Source: Thelonectria olida
Taxonomy: Eukaryota > Ascomycota > Sordariomycetes > Hypocreales > Nectriaceae
Length of the DNA stretch: 64,000 nucleotides
Assembly: GCA_020736575.1 (NCBI GenBank)
Contig: JAGPYM010000003.1
Location: forward strand, 992,001-1,056,000
Direction: 5' to 3'
Made by a program: the position numbers and the translations under genes. The notes beneath the pieces are model-generated. The model made no database searches. It was not told where the DNA came from and saw only the letters and a program-made list of their open reading frames with translations. This document shows, one piece after another, positions 1 to 10,200 of the stretch; within the stretch, counting starts at the first letter, position 1, and the number at the start of each line of letters is the position of its first letter.

Positions 1-662
1 TATCGAAACACAAAACTCAATGCCATCTACCAACGAGGCGGGCGACTTCTTGCAAGTCGAAGGGAAGGGATTCGTTGCGAGACCTAAAAACCTCATGCTC
101 TCTCAGCATCTGAAGCCGTGTTCTGTTAACTGCTGACCGAGGACTTTCCAAGGCTGGCGGGGGGTGCGGGGATACTGAGCTGGGACTTGGTGGCGTTGAG
201 ACATTCTATTCGTCGTTGAGCTGTGAAGTTCGAAGAGATGATGTGTAAGGTGACTGCCCTTGTGCCCGTGATTTGTGCATTTCTTTAGTTGTGTTGTCCT
301 CAACTCGTTTCCTTCTTGGCGATAACTCGATGTGAAGAACCGGGAGAGCAGAGTCTGGAGCCGCCGCATGCGTATCGCGGTTGGTTGGGAGCTGTTTCAG
401 TTAGCCGCCGAGACTGCCCATGAAGCAGTTGCCTTGAAGCCTTTTCGAATGTCAGACCATCTACGTCCATTCGGAGCCATCACGCTTCGAGCAATGAGTA
501 AAGAGACAGTTGGCTGAACCCCTGCAAGTTGATAATCCCAAGTGGGACGGACTGACCACCACAACAAGCCCAACTTGGAAACTACACCATTATAGCTCAC
601 ATTGGCCGACAGCTCGCGAACTGCTCTTGACCGTCTCATCATAATCTTAGCAATAATGCGAC
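1..662. other. Left-edge spacer, no gene seen
   Basis: Only short overlapping open frames occur here, none with a recognisable domain. The segment must contain the promoter and leader of the HET gene that begins at 663. I see no clear TATA element or repeat. Confidence 0.5.
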
Positions 663-2681
663 ATGTTCGTCCACCGTCCCCTCCAAGAAAGCAACCGTGA
701 GATCAGGCTGGTCCGGATTGTTGGTTCTGAGTTTCCGCTCAATTTGCTCGCCAACCCTGCAAAGAAAATATCCCTCCAACTACAACATGCATCATTAAAC
801 GACGACAACCTCTCGTATGCCGCAGTTTCGTATACTTGGGGAAGCACCGCTCACCTTGAAGAGATTGAAATCAACGGGGCTCCGTTCTTTGTCCACGACA
901 ACTTACACGATGCGCTATTGCAGTTCCGACAAGACGGCGTCGATTCGTGGCTTTGGGTCGACGCTATTTGTATCCAGCAGTCCGACGACGTGGAAAAGGC
1001 CTGGCAGCTCATGATAATGCGACAGATTTTCAGCAGTGCGAACATGGTCCATCTATGGCTGGGACGAGGTTGCGCTGAAAGTGACATGGCCATGGACTTT
1101 GTTTCTCGGGTTGGGCCGAAGGCTCAGGCTTGTGATGCTGCGAGTCTTGCATTGTACAGCTACGAGCAAGGCCAGGAGCTGCTAGCCGACATCAAGAATA
1201 TCGTTTACGCCCGTGACGCTGGTTTCAGCACCGACGTGGGTTCAAAGTTGGGCACGTTTCTCTACGACCTCATCAGCGAGAACGATCTGTCGCCCGACCC
1301 GTGGAGGGAGTCATTGTTGATTAACGGTCTCAAGAATATCTTGTGTAGAGACTACTGGCACCGCGTCTGGATCATCCAAGAGGTTACCCTGGCGCAGGAA
1401 GCCGTCGTTATTGTAGGTGGCAAGAAGGTGCCGCTTGACATTTTTGACGCCGTCTTCGTCTCCATATGGCATGGCCGTAAGTTGGGCTTGCGGTATCTAC
1501 GACCAGAATGGAGACGCTTTGGCTGGCACTTGGGCGGGACTCTTTACGACATCAAGTCGCTCGACATACGGCGCCAGCTGCGATACAAGTCTGCCGAGAC
1601 GACGAGCGTCCGGCTGCTGAATATTCTTTGGGACAACGGTTCTGCAGCCCATCGCCCGTTCTACACCGCGACGGACCCTCGGGATATATTCTTTGGGCTA
1701 TTGGGAATACTACCTGAGCAAGAACGACATAATATACGGGCCGACTACAGCAAGACGTTTGTGGAAGTCTTTACAGAAGTAGCTAGGGAGTTGATATCCG
1801 ATGGAGACGAGGGCCGGCATCGTTTCCACCTCGACTTCTGCGTCCCCGGAGAGATCGATAGCCCCTTGCCGACCTGGGTACCTGACTGGCGGGACATTGG
1901 CATGCACGGCGTCCAAACCTGGAACGTCAGTAGTGGGCAGTTCTGGGCAGCTGGACGACACACTCAGCCAACGAGTGCGAGGAGGAGCAAAGTCGGACAC
2001 GGTCGAATCCTCAGCCGCTTTGGGTGCCTAGTCGACATGGTTACGGACGTCATGCAGCCACCCCAGTGGTTCCAGGCGAACCCGGGCTTCCCGTCATCGA
2101 TCAGGGACCCGGACGCTTGGTGCAGGTCCATCTGTCGGTTCATGCAGCTGGGGCGCGATTCAGGCCCTGCAGAGGACTACATCTGGCGAACCGTTTCGTT
2201 TGGCGAACTCGAGCGGACCGTTCTCAATCCTCACCGCCACGAAGCGTATCCGAACGGGAGCCTTGGGCTATGTCGCAAGGTGATGCGCGTGGAGCACATG
2301 GACGCGGCGAGTCTGCCAGAGGACGAGGACGCATTCGCTCGCTCGACGCCGCTCTTCCGAAACATGGGATTCGACCCGCGCGTCCCGGTTTTCAGCGACG
2401 AGCAGCTTGCGACGCTTGCGCACCGTTGGCGAGAATACACGGGCTCGGTGGCGAGGAACAGGACGCTCTTCAAGACGGCCAAAGGGATGCTCGGGCTCGG
2501 GCATGTGGGTGTTCAGATTGGCGATGTGCTCACGCTGATATGGGGAGTCGAGGCGCCTATTGTTCTGCGAGAGCGAGACGGAGGAGGATTTTATTTTCGT
2601 GGAGATGCATATGTTGACGGGATCATGAGGGGCGAGTTTCTAATGACTGAGCCGGCGCAGGAGGAGTTTTATATATACTGA
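663..2681 (+). CDS. HET domain (heterokaryon incompatibility) protein
   Basis: This is a single-exon gene of 672 residues. The N-terminal half carries the HET-domain blocks: YAAVSYTWG at residues 52-60, LWVDAICIQQ at 97-106 followed by a segment ending in VHLWLG near 134, then RDYWHRVWIIQE near 230 and TDPRDIFFGLLG near 337. HET proteins mediate non-self recognition and programmed cell death in filamentous fungi, usually when paired with another sensor; most family members have no assigned allele system. The C-terminal half has no domain I recognise, and no WD40, ankyrin or NACHT repeats are visible, so this looks like a stand-alone HET protein. The start at 663 fits the family spacing before the first block. 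No introns are needed and no disabling mutation is seen. The next gene downstream is a 5S rRNA. Confidence 0.93.
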   Translation: MFVHRPLQESNREIRLVRIVGSEFPLNLLANPAKKISLQLQHASLNDDNLSYAAVSYTWGSTAHLEEIEINGAPFFVHDNLHDALLQFRQDGVDSWLWVDAICIQQSDDVEKAWQLMIMRQIFSSANMVHLWLGRGCAESDMAMDFVSRVGPKAQACDAASLALYSYEQGQELLADIKNIVYARDAGFSTDVGSKLGTFLYDLISENDLSPDPWRESLLINGLKNILCRDYWHRVWIIQEVTLAQEAVVIVGGKKVPLDIFDAVFVSIWHGRKLGLRYLRPEWRRFGWHLGGTLYDIKSLDIRRQLRYKSAETTSVRLLNILWDNGSAAHRPFYTATDPRDIFFGLLGILPEQERHNIRADYSKTFVEVFTEVARELISDGDEGRHRFHLDFCVPGEIDSPLPTWVPDWRDIGMHGVQTWNVSSGQFWAAGRHTQPTSARRSKVGHGRILSRFGCLVDMVTDVMQPPQWFQANPGFPSSIRDPDAWCRSICRFMQLGRDSGPAEDYIWRTVSFGELERTVLNPHRHEAYPNGSLGLCRKVMRVEHMDAASLPEDEDAFARSTPLFRNMGFDPRVPVFSDEQLATLAHRWREYTGSVARNRTLFKTAKGMLGLGHVGVQIGDVLTLIWGVEAPIVLRERDGGGFYFRGDAYVDGIMRGEFLMTEPAQEEFYIY

Positions 2682-2808
2682 CTGAATCATGAATTACGAG
2701 TTGACGAATACTTTCATATATAATAGAGATATATGTCGTTCTCCTCCTCCCTCCTTGTAGTTGAGTGCAAGAGTCTCCTCATCTACGCCAAACTCGGCAT
2801 CGTCTTGC

Positions 2809-2927
2809 ACATACGACCATAGCTCTTAGAAAACACTGGGTCCCGTCTGCTCCCCGCACGTTAAGCTGAGAAGCGGCGAACTAGTACTCGGGTCGGTGAC
2901 GACCGGGGAATCCTCGCTGTTGTATGT
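2809..2927 (+). rRNA. 5S ribosomal RNA gene (dispersed copy)
   Basis: The segment begins ACATACGACCATAG and ends TTGTATGT, so the first and last bases form 5S helix I (acatac with gtatgt). It is 119 nt long, the usual size. Interior landmarks match fungal 5S rRNA: AAAACAC, TCCCGTC, TTAAGC and AGTACTCGGGTCGGTGACGA. GCTCTTAG near the 5' side can pair with CTGAGAAGC with one bulged A, as expected for the helix II/III arm. A T5 run five bases beyond the end could stop RNA polymerase III. Single 5S genes scattered among protein genes, outside the rDNA repeat, are known from Neurospora and other Pezizomycotina. I assign it by sequence pattern, not by an alignment. Confidence 0.93.
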
Positions 2928-2932
2928 TCTTC

Positions 2933-2937
2933 TTTTT
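2933..2937 (+). terminator. Probable Pol III terminator of the 5S gene
   Basis: A run of five T residues lies five bases past the 3' end of the 5S rRNA; a second T5 follows within about ten bases. Short T runs on the non-template strand are the standard RNA polymerase III stop signal. Confidence 0.6.
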
Positions 2938-3115
2938 GCATTTTTGACCAATTTTTTCATTGTGTTGCGAGGTGAATGGTGCTTTCCAAGCTCTCTAAGG
3001 TAGATGTTCCATGTGGTGGTGGTGAGGTGACCGACGAATAGAGCACCTAGGCAACCAACAAGATGTGGGGGTTGCGGATTTCAATTAAGATCCCTGCCAC
3101 TTTTGACCGCGATAA

Positions 3116-3235
3116 TTCGCGTCATGACCTTCTCGCACGCGTCCAGGCAGGCAAGGACCTTTCCTCCCACCTTTCAATTCCTCAACCTCACTGCACTCGC
3201 CAACTTCAACCTCAACCCCTTTTCCTCTATTTAAA
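3116..3235 (+). promoter_or_regulatory. FEN1 promoter: E2F-like and MCB cell-cycle boxes, TATA-like element
   Basis: TTCGCG lies at 3116-3121 and a perfect MluI cell-cycle box ACGCGT at 3137-3142, about 190-215 bp before the FEN1 start. TATTTAAA lies at 3228-3235. MBF and E2F-type factors bind such boxes to switch on replication genes at G1/S in fungi, and yeast RAD27 is periodically expressed. The motifs are seen directly; their use here is inferred. Confidence 0.55.
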
Positions 3236-3331
3236 GACAAAAATCTTTCTCAGGGCTACAAACCATATCCACCCCCCTCTTCTTCCCCATTCCATCCTTG
3301 TCCGCTTCCCAAGAGGTAACCATCAATCACG

Positions 3332-4645
3332 ATGGGTATCAAACAGCTCTTCTCCATCATCAAGGATGAAGCTCCCGATGCGATCAAGGAGGGCGAAATC
3401 AAGAACCAATTTGGACGCAAAGTCGCCATCGTGAGTGATACCCCATTCGTGACACCTACGACGCTCGTTTTCGCTGACTGTGACTGCCTCTTCTCTAGGA
3501 TGCGTCCATGAGCATCTACAGTTTCCTCATCGCTGTTCGATCCGATGGCCAGCAGCTCATGAATGACAGCGGCGAGACGACCTCCCACCTGATGGGCATG
3601 TTTTACCGAACCCTCCGCATGGTCGACAACGGCATCAAGCCCCTCTACGTCTTCGACGGCGCACCCCCCAAGCTCAAGTCTGGCGAACTGGCCAAGCGAT
3701 TCCAGCGCAAGCAGGAAGCCAACGAGGGCCTCGAAGAGGCCAAGGAGACCGGAACGGCTGAGGATATCGAAAAGTTCTCGCGACGAACCGTCCGCGTCAC
3801 CCGCGAGCACAACGCCGAGTGCCAGCGACTGCTTAAGTTAATGGGCATCCCCTACATTATCGCGCCCACCGAGGCCGAAGCGCAGTGTGCCGTTCTGGCG
3901 CAGGCTGGCAAGGTGTATGCCGCTGCCAGTGAAGATATGGATACTCTTTGCTTCAACTCACCCATTCTGCTCCGCCACCTTACCTTCAGCGAGCAGCGCA
4001 AGGAGCCTATCCAGGAAATCCACCTCGAAAAGGTCCTTGAGGGCCTCGGTATGGAGCGCAAGCAGGTAGGTCTACTACGCCATCCCATCTGAAGGCCTCC
4101 AGAGAGCATCATCTGACAATTACTAGTTCGTCGATCTCTGTATCCTCCTCGGCTGCGATTATCTCGATCCCATTCCCAAGGTTGGACCCACCACAGCATT
4201 GAAGATGATCCGCGACCATGGCTCCCTCGAAAAGATTGTCGAAGCAATGGAGAAAGACCCCAAGAAGAAGTATGTTATTCCGGAAGATTGGCCCTACAAG
4301 GATGCTCGCGATCTCTTTTTCGAGCCCGATGTCCGCAAGGCCGATGCCCCAGAGTGCGACTTCAAGTGGGAAAAGCCCGATATTGACGGCCTCGTGCAAT
4401 TCCTGGTGACGGAGAAGGGCTTTTCGGAAGACCGCGTGCGCAGCGGCGGTGCGCGTTTGGAGAAGAACTCGAAGAGCTCGCAGCAGGCTCGTCTGGAAGG
4501 TTTTTTCAAGCCGATCCCCAAGACGGATGCGGAGAAGGCGGCGCACAAGCGAAAGCTGGAGGAGAAGAACGATCAGAAGAAGAAGAAACTCAAGCAAGAG
4601 AAGAAGGATAAGGCGGCGGCCAAGTCTAAGCCTCGTGGCGCTTGA
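3332..4645 (+). CDS. FEN1: Flap endonuclease 1 (Rad27/FEN1)
   Basis: Three exons (3332-3430, 3499-4065, 4127-4645) give 394 residues, the normal FEN1 length. The enzyme removes 5' flaps during Okazaki fragment maturation and long-patch base excision repair in the nucleus. The protein starts with the fixed MGIKQLF end, which is threaded into the active site, so the start is certain. Metal-binding acids are all in place: Asp34, Asp86, Glu158 and Glu160 (EAEAQC), the EDMD pair near 179-181, and Asp233 in GCDYLD. A PCNA-interacting box QARLEGFF sits at 342-349, followed by a lysine-rich tail. Intron donors are GTGAGT (68 nt intron) and GTAGGT (61 nt intron); both junctions restore invariant family sequence (KVAI-DASMS and ERKQ-FVDLC). 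Nothing is missing. Confidence 0.98.
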
Positions 4646-5845
4646 GGTGGTGTGAGGTGATTTCGCACAGGATGTATCATTATTACTAGAGATTCTCATG
4701 GGTCCGCTTCGGAGCGGAACTGGAACTGGAACAAAATCGGAGAGGTGGAACGGGCTTGTGATCTGGAACGGAGTTTTTGGAGTGTGGGAGTTTTAAGGCA
4801 GCTTCCGTGGATGGATGATCCATGTTTATTACGATTGGTGATGTATCGTGTCGTGTCCCTACCTAGTAGGTATGGTAGGTAGGTAGTCGAGGTACCTCAT
4901 TGAAAGAGACGTGTTCTTTTTTTGCCCTCTTGATCCAGATTTCCATCTTCGCAAGTAGATCAAATCACGAGATGGGCTTTTGTCATCTTGGTTTACAAGG
5001 TGGAATTTACCGAGAACGTTGGGACTTCTGGGATGGTTTAACTTACGAAGAGTGTGGGGGATGGTCTCGTCTGGGGAATTTGGAGAAGTGAGCCTCGGGG
5101 CGTGTCGCAGTTTGGCAATGATGCCGCTGCGATTGGGCGGTGACCACGTTGAGCCTCGGCATCTCCACAGGGGATCAATTAAGCCAGGGCCAGGGTCACT
5201 TTCAACAGTCATGACATCAAAGCCGATTCTTCCTGTCAGCGTTCGCGCTTCGCACGAGTCAAGTGCGCAACTAACGAGTTGCGAGTCGTTAGCCCGTTCG
5301 TCGTCCATCTCTTTCACATGTCTGCGGCGGTGCATCGGAAGAGCAGACTTGCACATGACCACACTGCCATGACCGCATCGAGCATGATGTGACTTGGGTT
5401 GGACCTGCAGGAGGCGAGGCTCATGACCGAGAGCTAGAGACCCCAGACTTCTCTCCACAGGGCGAGCCCGGGGCCCCTTTTATTGCTTAGCAGATTGGTA
5501 GAGTAATCATGCAGCCATTGCCTGGTTGTATCTTGTGTTTTCTGGCGTGTGTGGGGGAACAGCTGGGAGGCTTGTCGTCGACGTTGGGGTCCAGCTGCCA
5601 ACATGTGATTGTTGCTTTTTTGCCGAACGGCGCCTGAATCTAAGGGACGTGCAAGGACCCTGTTTATATCTTGGGGCCGCGGATGTGATACTTTGGATTT
5701 CGAATCTTGACAATTAAAACTTAGAGTTTGACTTCTCTCTCTTCTTCTTCATCTTTTTTTCCCTTCTCTGTTCATTCATCCTCCATCTCTCCATCCATCT
5801 TTCTTGGATATTGTTTGCCTCTACACACTCCATTCCCCTGCAACC
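4646..5845. other. Spacer between FEN1 and the acyl-CoA dehydrogenase gene
   Basis: About 1.2 kb holds the FEN1 3' region and the promoter and leader of the next gene. The last 120 bp before 5846 are CT-rich, typical of a fungal transcription start region. No gene, RNA or repeat is supported. Confidence 0.5.
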
Positions 5846-7662
5846 ATGTCCAAAATCTTCACCTCCAGCGACGTTGCGTCGCACAACAAGCCCGGCGACT
5901 TGTTCATTGTCGTCGACGGAGACGTCTACGATGTGACCAAGTTCCAGGACGACCATCCTGGTAGGTCACAGCCCGCATTTTCCGTGCTCAACCATGATTA
6001 CTAACACTGAATACCCCTACAGGCGGCAAGAAGATCCTCCAGCGAGTCGCCGGAAAGGACGCCTCCAAACAGTTCTGGAAGTACCACAACGAGGGCATCC
6101 TCAAGAAGTACCAGGCCAAGCTCCAGGTCGGCTCTCTCGACACCAAGCCCAAGCCCGAGCCCAAGCCAGAGACCAAGCCTGCCCCGCCAAAGGAACCATC
6201 AGCCAAGACGTTTGCCGCTGCTGAGAAGGAGGCGTCCAACACAGAGGACGTCGAGGAGTCCGAGCCCCTCGAGTCATTTGGTGACCAGATCCCCTTTGCT
6301 GATCCCAGCTGGTACCAGAACGTGAGTCTTATTACCTCCCACTTGAGATGCTTTGTCTTAACACGCCTAACAGTATCACTCTCCCTACTTCAACGAGACT
6401 CATGCCGCCCTCCGAAACGAGGTCCGTGAGTGGATAGAGGAGGCTGTCGAGCCCAACGTTACCGAGTGGGACGAGGCCAAGATCGTCCCTGAAGAGATAT
6501 ACAAGGAGATGGGTCGTCGTGGCTACCTTGCTGGTCTCCTGGGCGTCCACTATCCCACCGAGTATGTCCAGAACGGCGTCAAGTCTGTGCCTCCTGAGAA
6601 GTGGGATCTCTTCCACGAGCTGCTGATTACTGACGAGTTGTCACGCACTGGCTCTGGCGGCTTCGTCTGGAACGTCATTGGTGGCTTTGGCATCGGGTGC
6701 CCGCCCCTGATCAAGTTTGGCCAGAAGGCCCTCAAGGATCGCATCCTCCCAGGTATCCTCAGCGGTGACAAGCGCATTTGCCTTGCCATTACCGAGCCCG
6801 ACGCCGGTAGCGATGTCGCCAACCTGACTTGCGAGGCGAAGCTGAGCGATGACGGCAAGCACTTCATTGTCAACGGCGAGAAGAAGTGGATCACCAACGG
6901 TATCTGGTCAGACTACTTCACTACTGCCGTCCGAACCGGTGGTCCTGGCATGAACGGCGTAAGCCTCCTGCTTATCGAGAGGGGCGAGGGTGTGAGCACT
7001 CGCCGAATGGACTGCCAGGGCGTTTGGTCCAGCGGTACCACGTACATCACCTTTGAGGATGTTAAGGTACCCGTTGAGAACCTGCTAGGAAAGCAGAACC
7101 AAGGTTTCCGAGGTGAGTTTTATTTTGTGAAAGACTAAGCCAGGCGAGTTACTAACACTTGTACCTAGTCATCATGACCAACTTCAACCATGAGCGCATG
7201 GGAATCATCATCCAGTGCCTCCGCTTCTCGCGCGTCTGCTACGAAGAGTCTGTTAAGTACGCCAACAAGCGCCGCACCTTTGGCAAGAAGCTCATGGAGC
7301 ACCCTGTCATCCGCCTGAAGCTGGCGCACATGGCCCGTCAGATCGAGGCCTCGTACAGCTGGCTCGAGAGCCTCATCTACCAGTGCCAGAAGATGGGTGA
7401 GACCGAGGCCATGTTGCGCCTTGGCGGTCCCATCGCTGGACTGAAGGCGCAGTCCACGGTTACGTTCGAGTTTTGCGCGCGCGAGGCCTCTCAAATTTTC
7501 GGTGGTTTGAGTTACTCTCGAGGCGGACAAGGTGGCAAGGTAGAGAGACTGTACCGTGATGTGAGGGCTTACGCCATTCCAGGCGGTAGTGAGGAGATCA
7601 TGCTGGACCTGAGCATGAGGCAGAGCTTGAGGGTGGCTAAGGCTTTAGGCATGAAGCTATAA
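5846..7662 (+). CDS. Cytochrome b5 / acyl-CoA dehydrogenase fusion protein
   Basis: Four exons (5846-5960, 6023-6321, 6374-7112, 7169-7662) encode 548 residues. Residues 1-80 form a cytochrome b5 domain with heme-ligand histidines His37 (in HPGG) and His60 (in KYHNEG). A lysine/proline-rich linker leads to a full acyl-CoA dehydrogenase from about 115 to the end, with the FAD/substrate signature AITEPDAGSD and a C-terminal RRTFGK region. The family oxidises acyl-CoA esters with FAD; the fused b5 could take the electrons, but that is inference. The usual MCAD-type catalytic glutamate position reads Gly here (PGGSEE), while Glu393 in NHERMG matches the helix-G base of isovaleryl- and long-chain enzymes. 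The C-terminus GMKL resembles a weak peroxisomal signal. An in-frame ATG at 5804 exists, but 5846 fits the b5 start better. Confidence 0.93.
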
Positions 7663-8542
7663 AAACTTGAAGGAAGGCAAAGTTATGGGAAGCAGACGGA
7701 GAAGCACTTTTCTTGTACAAATAGGTGGATGGAAGGTTTGCGCAGTATGATGATAATATTCCCTTAACCAAAGCGAGGAGAGACCCGTGACCCGGGTTCA
7801 TCCGAAGGTATCAATATGGACGTTAGACAATAAACCGTCGAGCTTCGACTTGCATCTATGTACAGTATACGAATATTCTCGTGGCAATATCAGCCGTGCT
7901 GTTGGCGATGCTTTAAGTTACCTCATCAAGGTCATTCAACCCGAATGACCATATTAGGAGGAGAATTGAATCAAACCTTGTTTGATATCTTTTGTATAAG
8001 TATTCGGCATGCCTTGGACGGTTCCCACTGGTTTTTCTAGTTTCTAATCAACTCCATTTGGAATTGCTATGTCTTCTCGACGAAGCGAGCCTGTGATAGA
8101 AGCGGAAAGGAGCTCCAAACCTCCAAGAGAAGTAGGGAGCCCCGCCGACCACGTGACACTCAAAGAGCAGGGCCTTTCGCCGCAACGAGGCACACATCGT
8201 CGCCTCGAAACAACCAAGATCCAGACTCTTGCAAACACAAACACCGACGCCCTCCGACTCATACCCAATCTCTTCACGCGAAACACGATCACTGCACTCG
8301 CAGACGAGCTCTAACATCTTCTCCATACCACGCTGCTTCCGCATTCTGCGTTTTTCCTACGGATACAAGAGCTGTGCACTCTCCCCACGAAACCAACTTC
8401 TGCAGCTCCTCAGGCTCGCCACTTGACAAAGAAGAAGAGACCCTCGTTTCCCTCTAAACCTCCTCCCACTGCGCAGCCTTCGACGCTGTCTCACGATCTC
8501 CTCTCCTTCCTCCTCTCAACTCGGACGAACACACATTTCACA
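7663..8542. other. Spacer and DHH1 promoter/leader
   Basis: This 880 bp spacer holds a CACGTG E-box at 8150-8155 and a CT-rich leader just before the DHH1 start. No open frame with a recognisable product occurs on either strand. Confidence 0.5.
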
Positions 8543-10200
8543 ATGGCCGACCAGCTAGCAGACAAGCTGCAAAGTACCCAACTTAGGTTCGCAGAGCCGT
8601 TCTTTCGCGGCCTTTTGAAGCTTGGACTAACCCCAGCAGTGACGGCGCCCCCGCCTCAGGTGACGATTGGAAGAAGGCCCTGAACATCCCTGCAAAGGAT
8701 AACAGACAACAAACAGAGGTTCGTCTGAGTCTTTTGTTGAAACCCGATCTCGGATCGAAAGCCGCTGACTATTTCGTCCTCGCCCGCGTTTAGGATGTTA
8801 CAAACACTAAGGGCTTGGAGTTTGAGAACTTCGCCCTAAAGCGAGATCTGCTTATGGGCATTTTCGAGGCCGGATTCGAAAAGCCCTCACCCATCCAAGA
8901 AGAAGCCATTCCTGTCGCATTAACCGGTCGAGACATTCTTGCTCGAGCGAAGAACGGAACTGGCAAGACTGCCGCCTTTGTTATCCCTGCCCTCGAACGC
9001 ATCAACCCCAAGGTGTCCAAGATCCAATGCCTCATTCTCGTCCCTACACGTGAGCTTGCTATGCAAACCTCACAAGTCTGCAAAACCCTCGGCAAGCATC
9101 TCAACCTCAACGTCATGGTCACGACCGGTGGCACCGGCCTTCGCGACGATATCATCCGATTGCAGGATCCCGTCCACATTGTTGTCGGCACCCCTGGCCG
9201 AATCCTCGATCTTGCTGGGAAGAACGTAGCAGACTTGAGTGAATGCCCCATGTTCATCATGGATGAGGCTGACAAGCTCCTCTCTGCCGAATTCACCCCC
9301 GTCATCGAACAACTGCTACAGTTTCACCCCAAGGACCGCCAAGTCATGCTCTTCTCTGCCACCTTCCCCATATCCGTCAAAGACTTTTCCGACAAGAACA
9401 TGGTAAGCCCGTATGAGATCAATCTCATGGACGAGCTTACTCTCCGAGGTATAACACAATACTATGCCTTTGTCGAAGAGAAGCAGAAGGTCCATTGCCT
9501 GAACACCCTCTTCTCCAAACTCCAAATTAACCAATCCATCATTTTCTGCAACTCAACCAACAGAGTCGAACTCCTGGCCAAAAAGATCACCGAACTCGGA
9601 TACTCGTGCTTCTACAGTCACGCCAAAATGCAGCAGCAGGCTCGTAACCGTGTCTTCCACGATTTCCGCAATGGCGTGTGCCGAAACCTTGTTTGCTCCG
9701 ATCTCCTCACTCGTGGTATCGATATTCAGGCTGTCAACGTCGTCATCAACTTCGATTTCCCCAAGAACGCCGAGACCTATCTGCATCGTATTGGTCGATC
9801 TGGTCGTTACGGTCACCTTGGTCTGGCTATTAACCTGATCAACTGGGATGACCGATTCAACCTCTACAACATTGAGAGGGACTTGGGCACTGAGATCCAG
9901 CCCATCCCTGCCAGCATTGACAAGAGCCTCTACGTCTACGAACACCCCGAGAATATTCCTCGACCCGTCTCCAACCTCAACAGAAACGCAATCGCTGCTG
10001 CGCAGGCTCCTCAGCAACCCCTTCCTCAGGCTGCCCTCCCTCAGCAGCCCCAAAACAACTGGCAGAGCCAGAACGGCCAGCACAATGGCAACTCGCACTA
10101 CGGACGAGGCCGCGGCCGTGGACGTGGTGGATACCGTGGACGTGGCCAAGGCACTGGTGGTCGAGGCCGTGGCGGTCCACCTCGCGATCCCCAATCCTAA
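8543..10200 (+). CDS. DHH1: DEAD-box RNA helicase Dhh1 (DDX6 family)
   Basis: Three exons (8543-8586, 8640-8718, 8794-10200) encode 509 residues. Dhh1 is the P-body ATPase that links translation repression to decapping and mRNA decay in the cytoplasm. The start [12 protein letters not shown] and the junction text [14 protein letters not shown] match fungal Dhh1 N-termini. Helicase motifs appear in order: Q motif with KPSPIQEE, Walker A AKNGTGKT near 93-100, PTRELA, TPGR, DEAD at 198-201, SAT at 229-231, RGIDIQ, and HRIGRSGR. The tail is glutamine/proline-rich and ends in RGG repeats, common in fungal orthologues and likely RNA-binding. Both intron donors are unusual (GTTCGC and GTTCGT), but the joins keep frame and conserved sequence. 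The first acceptor is a CAGCAG tandem, so one serine may be optional. Confidence 0.96.
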
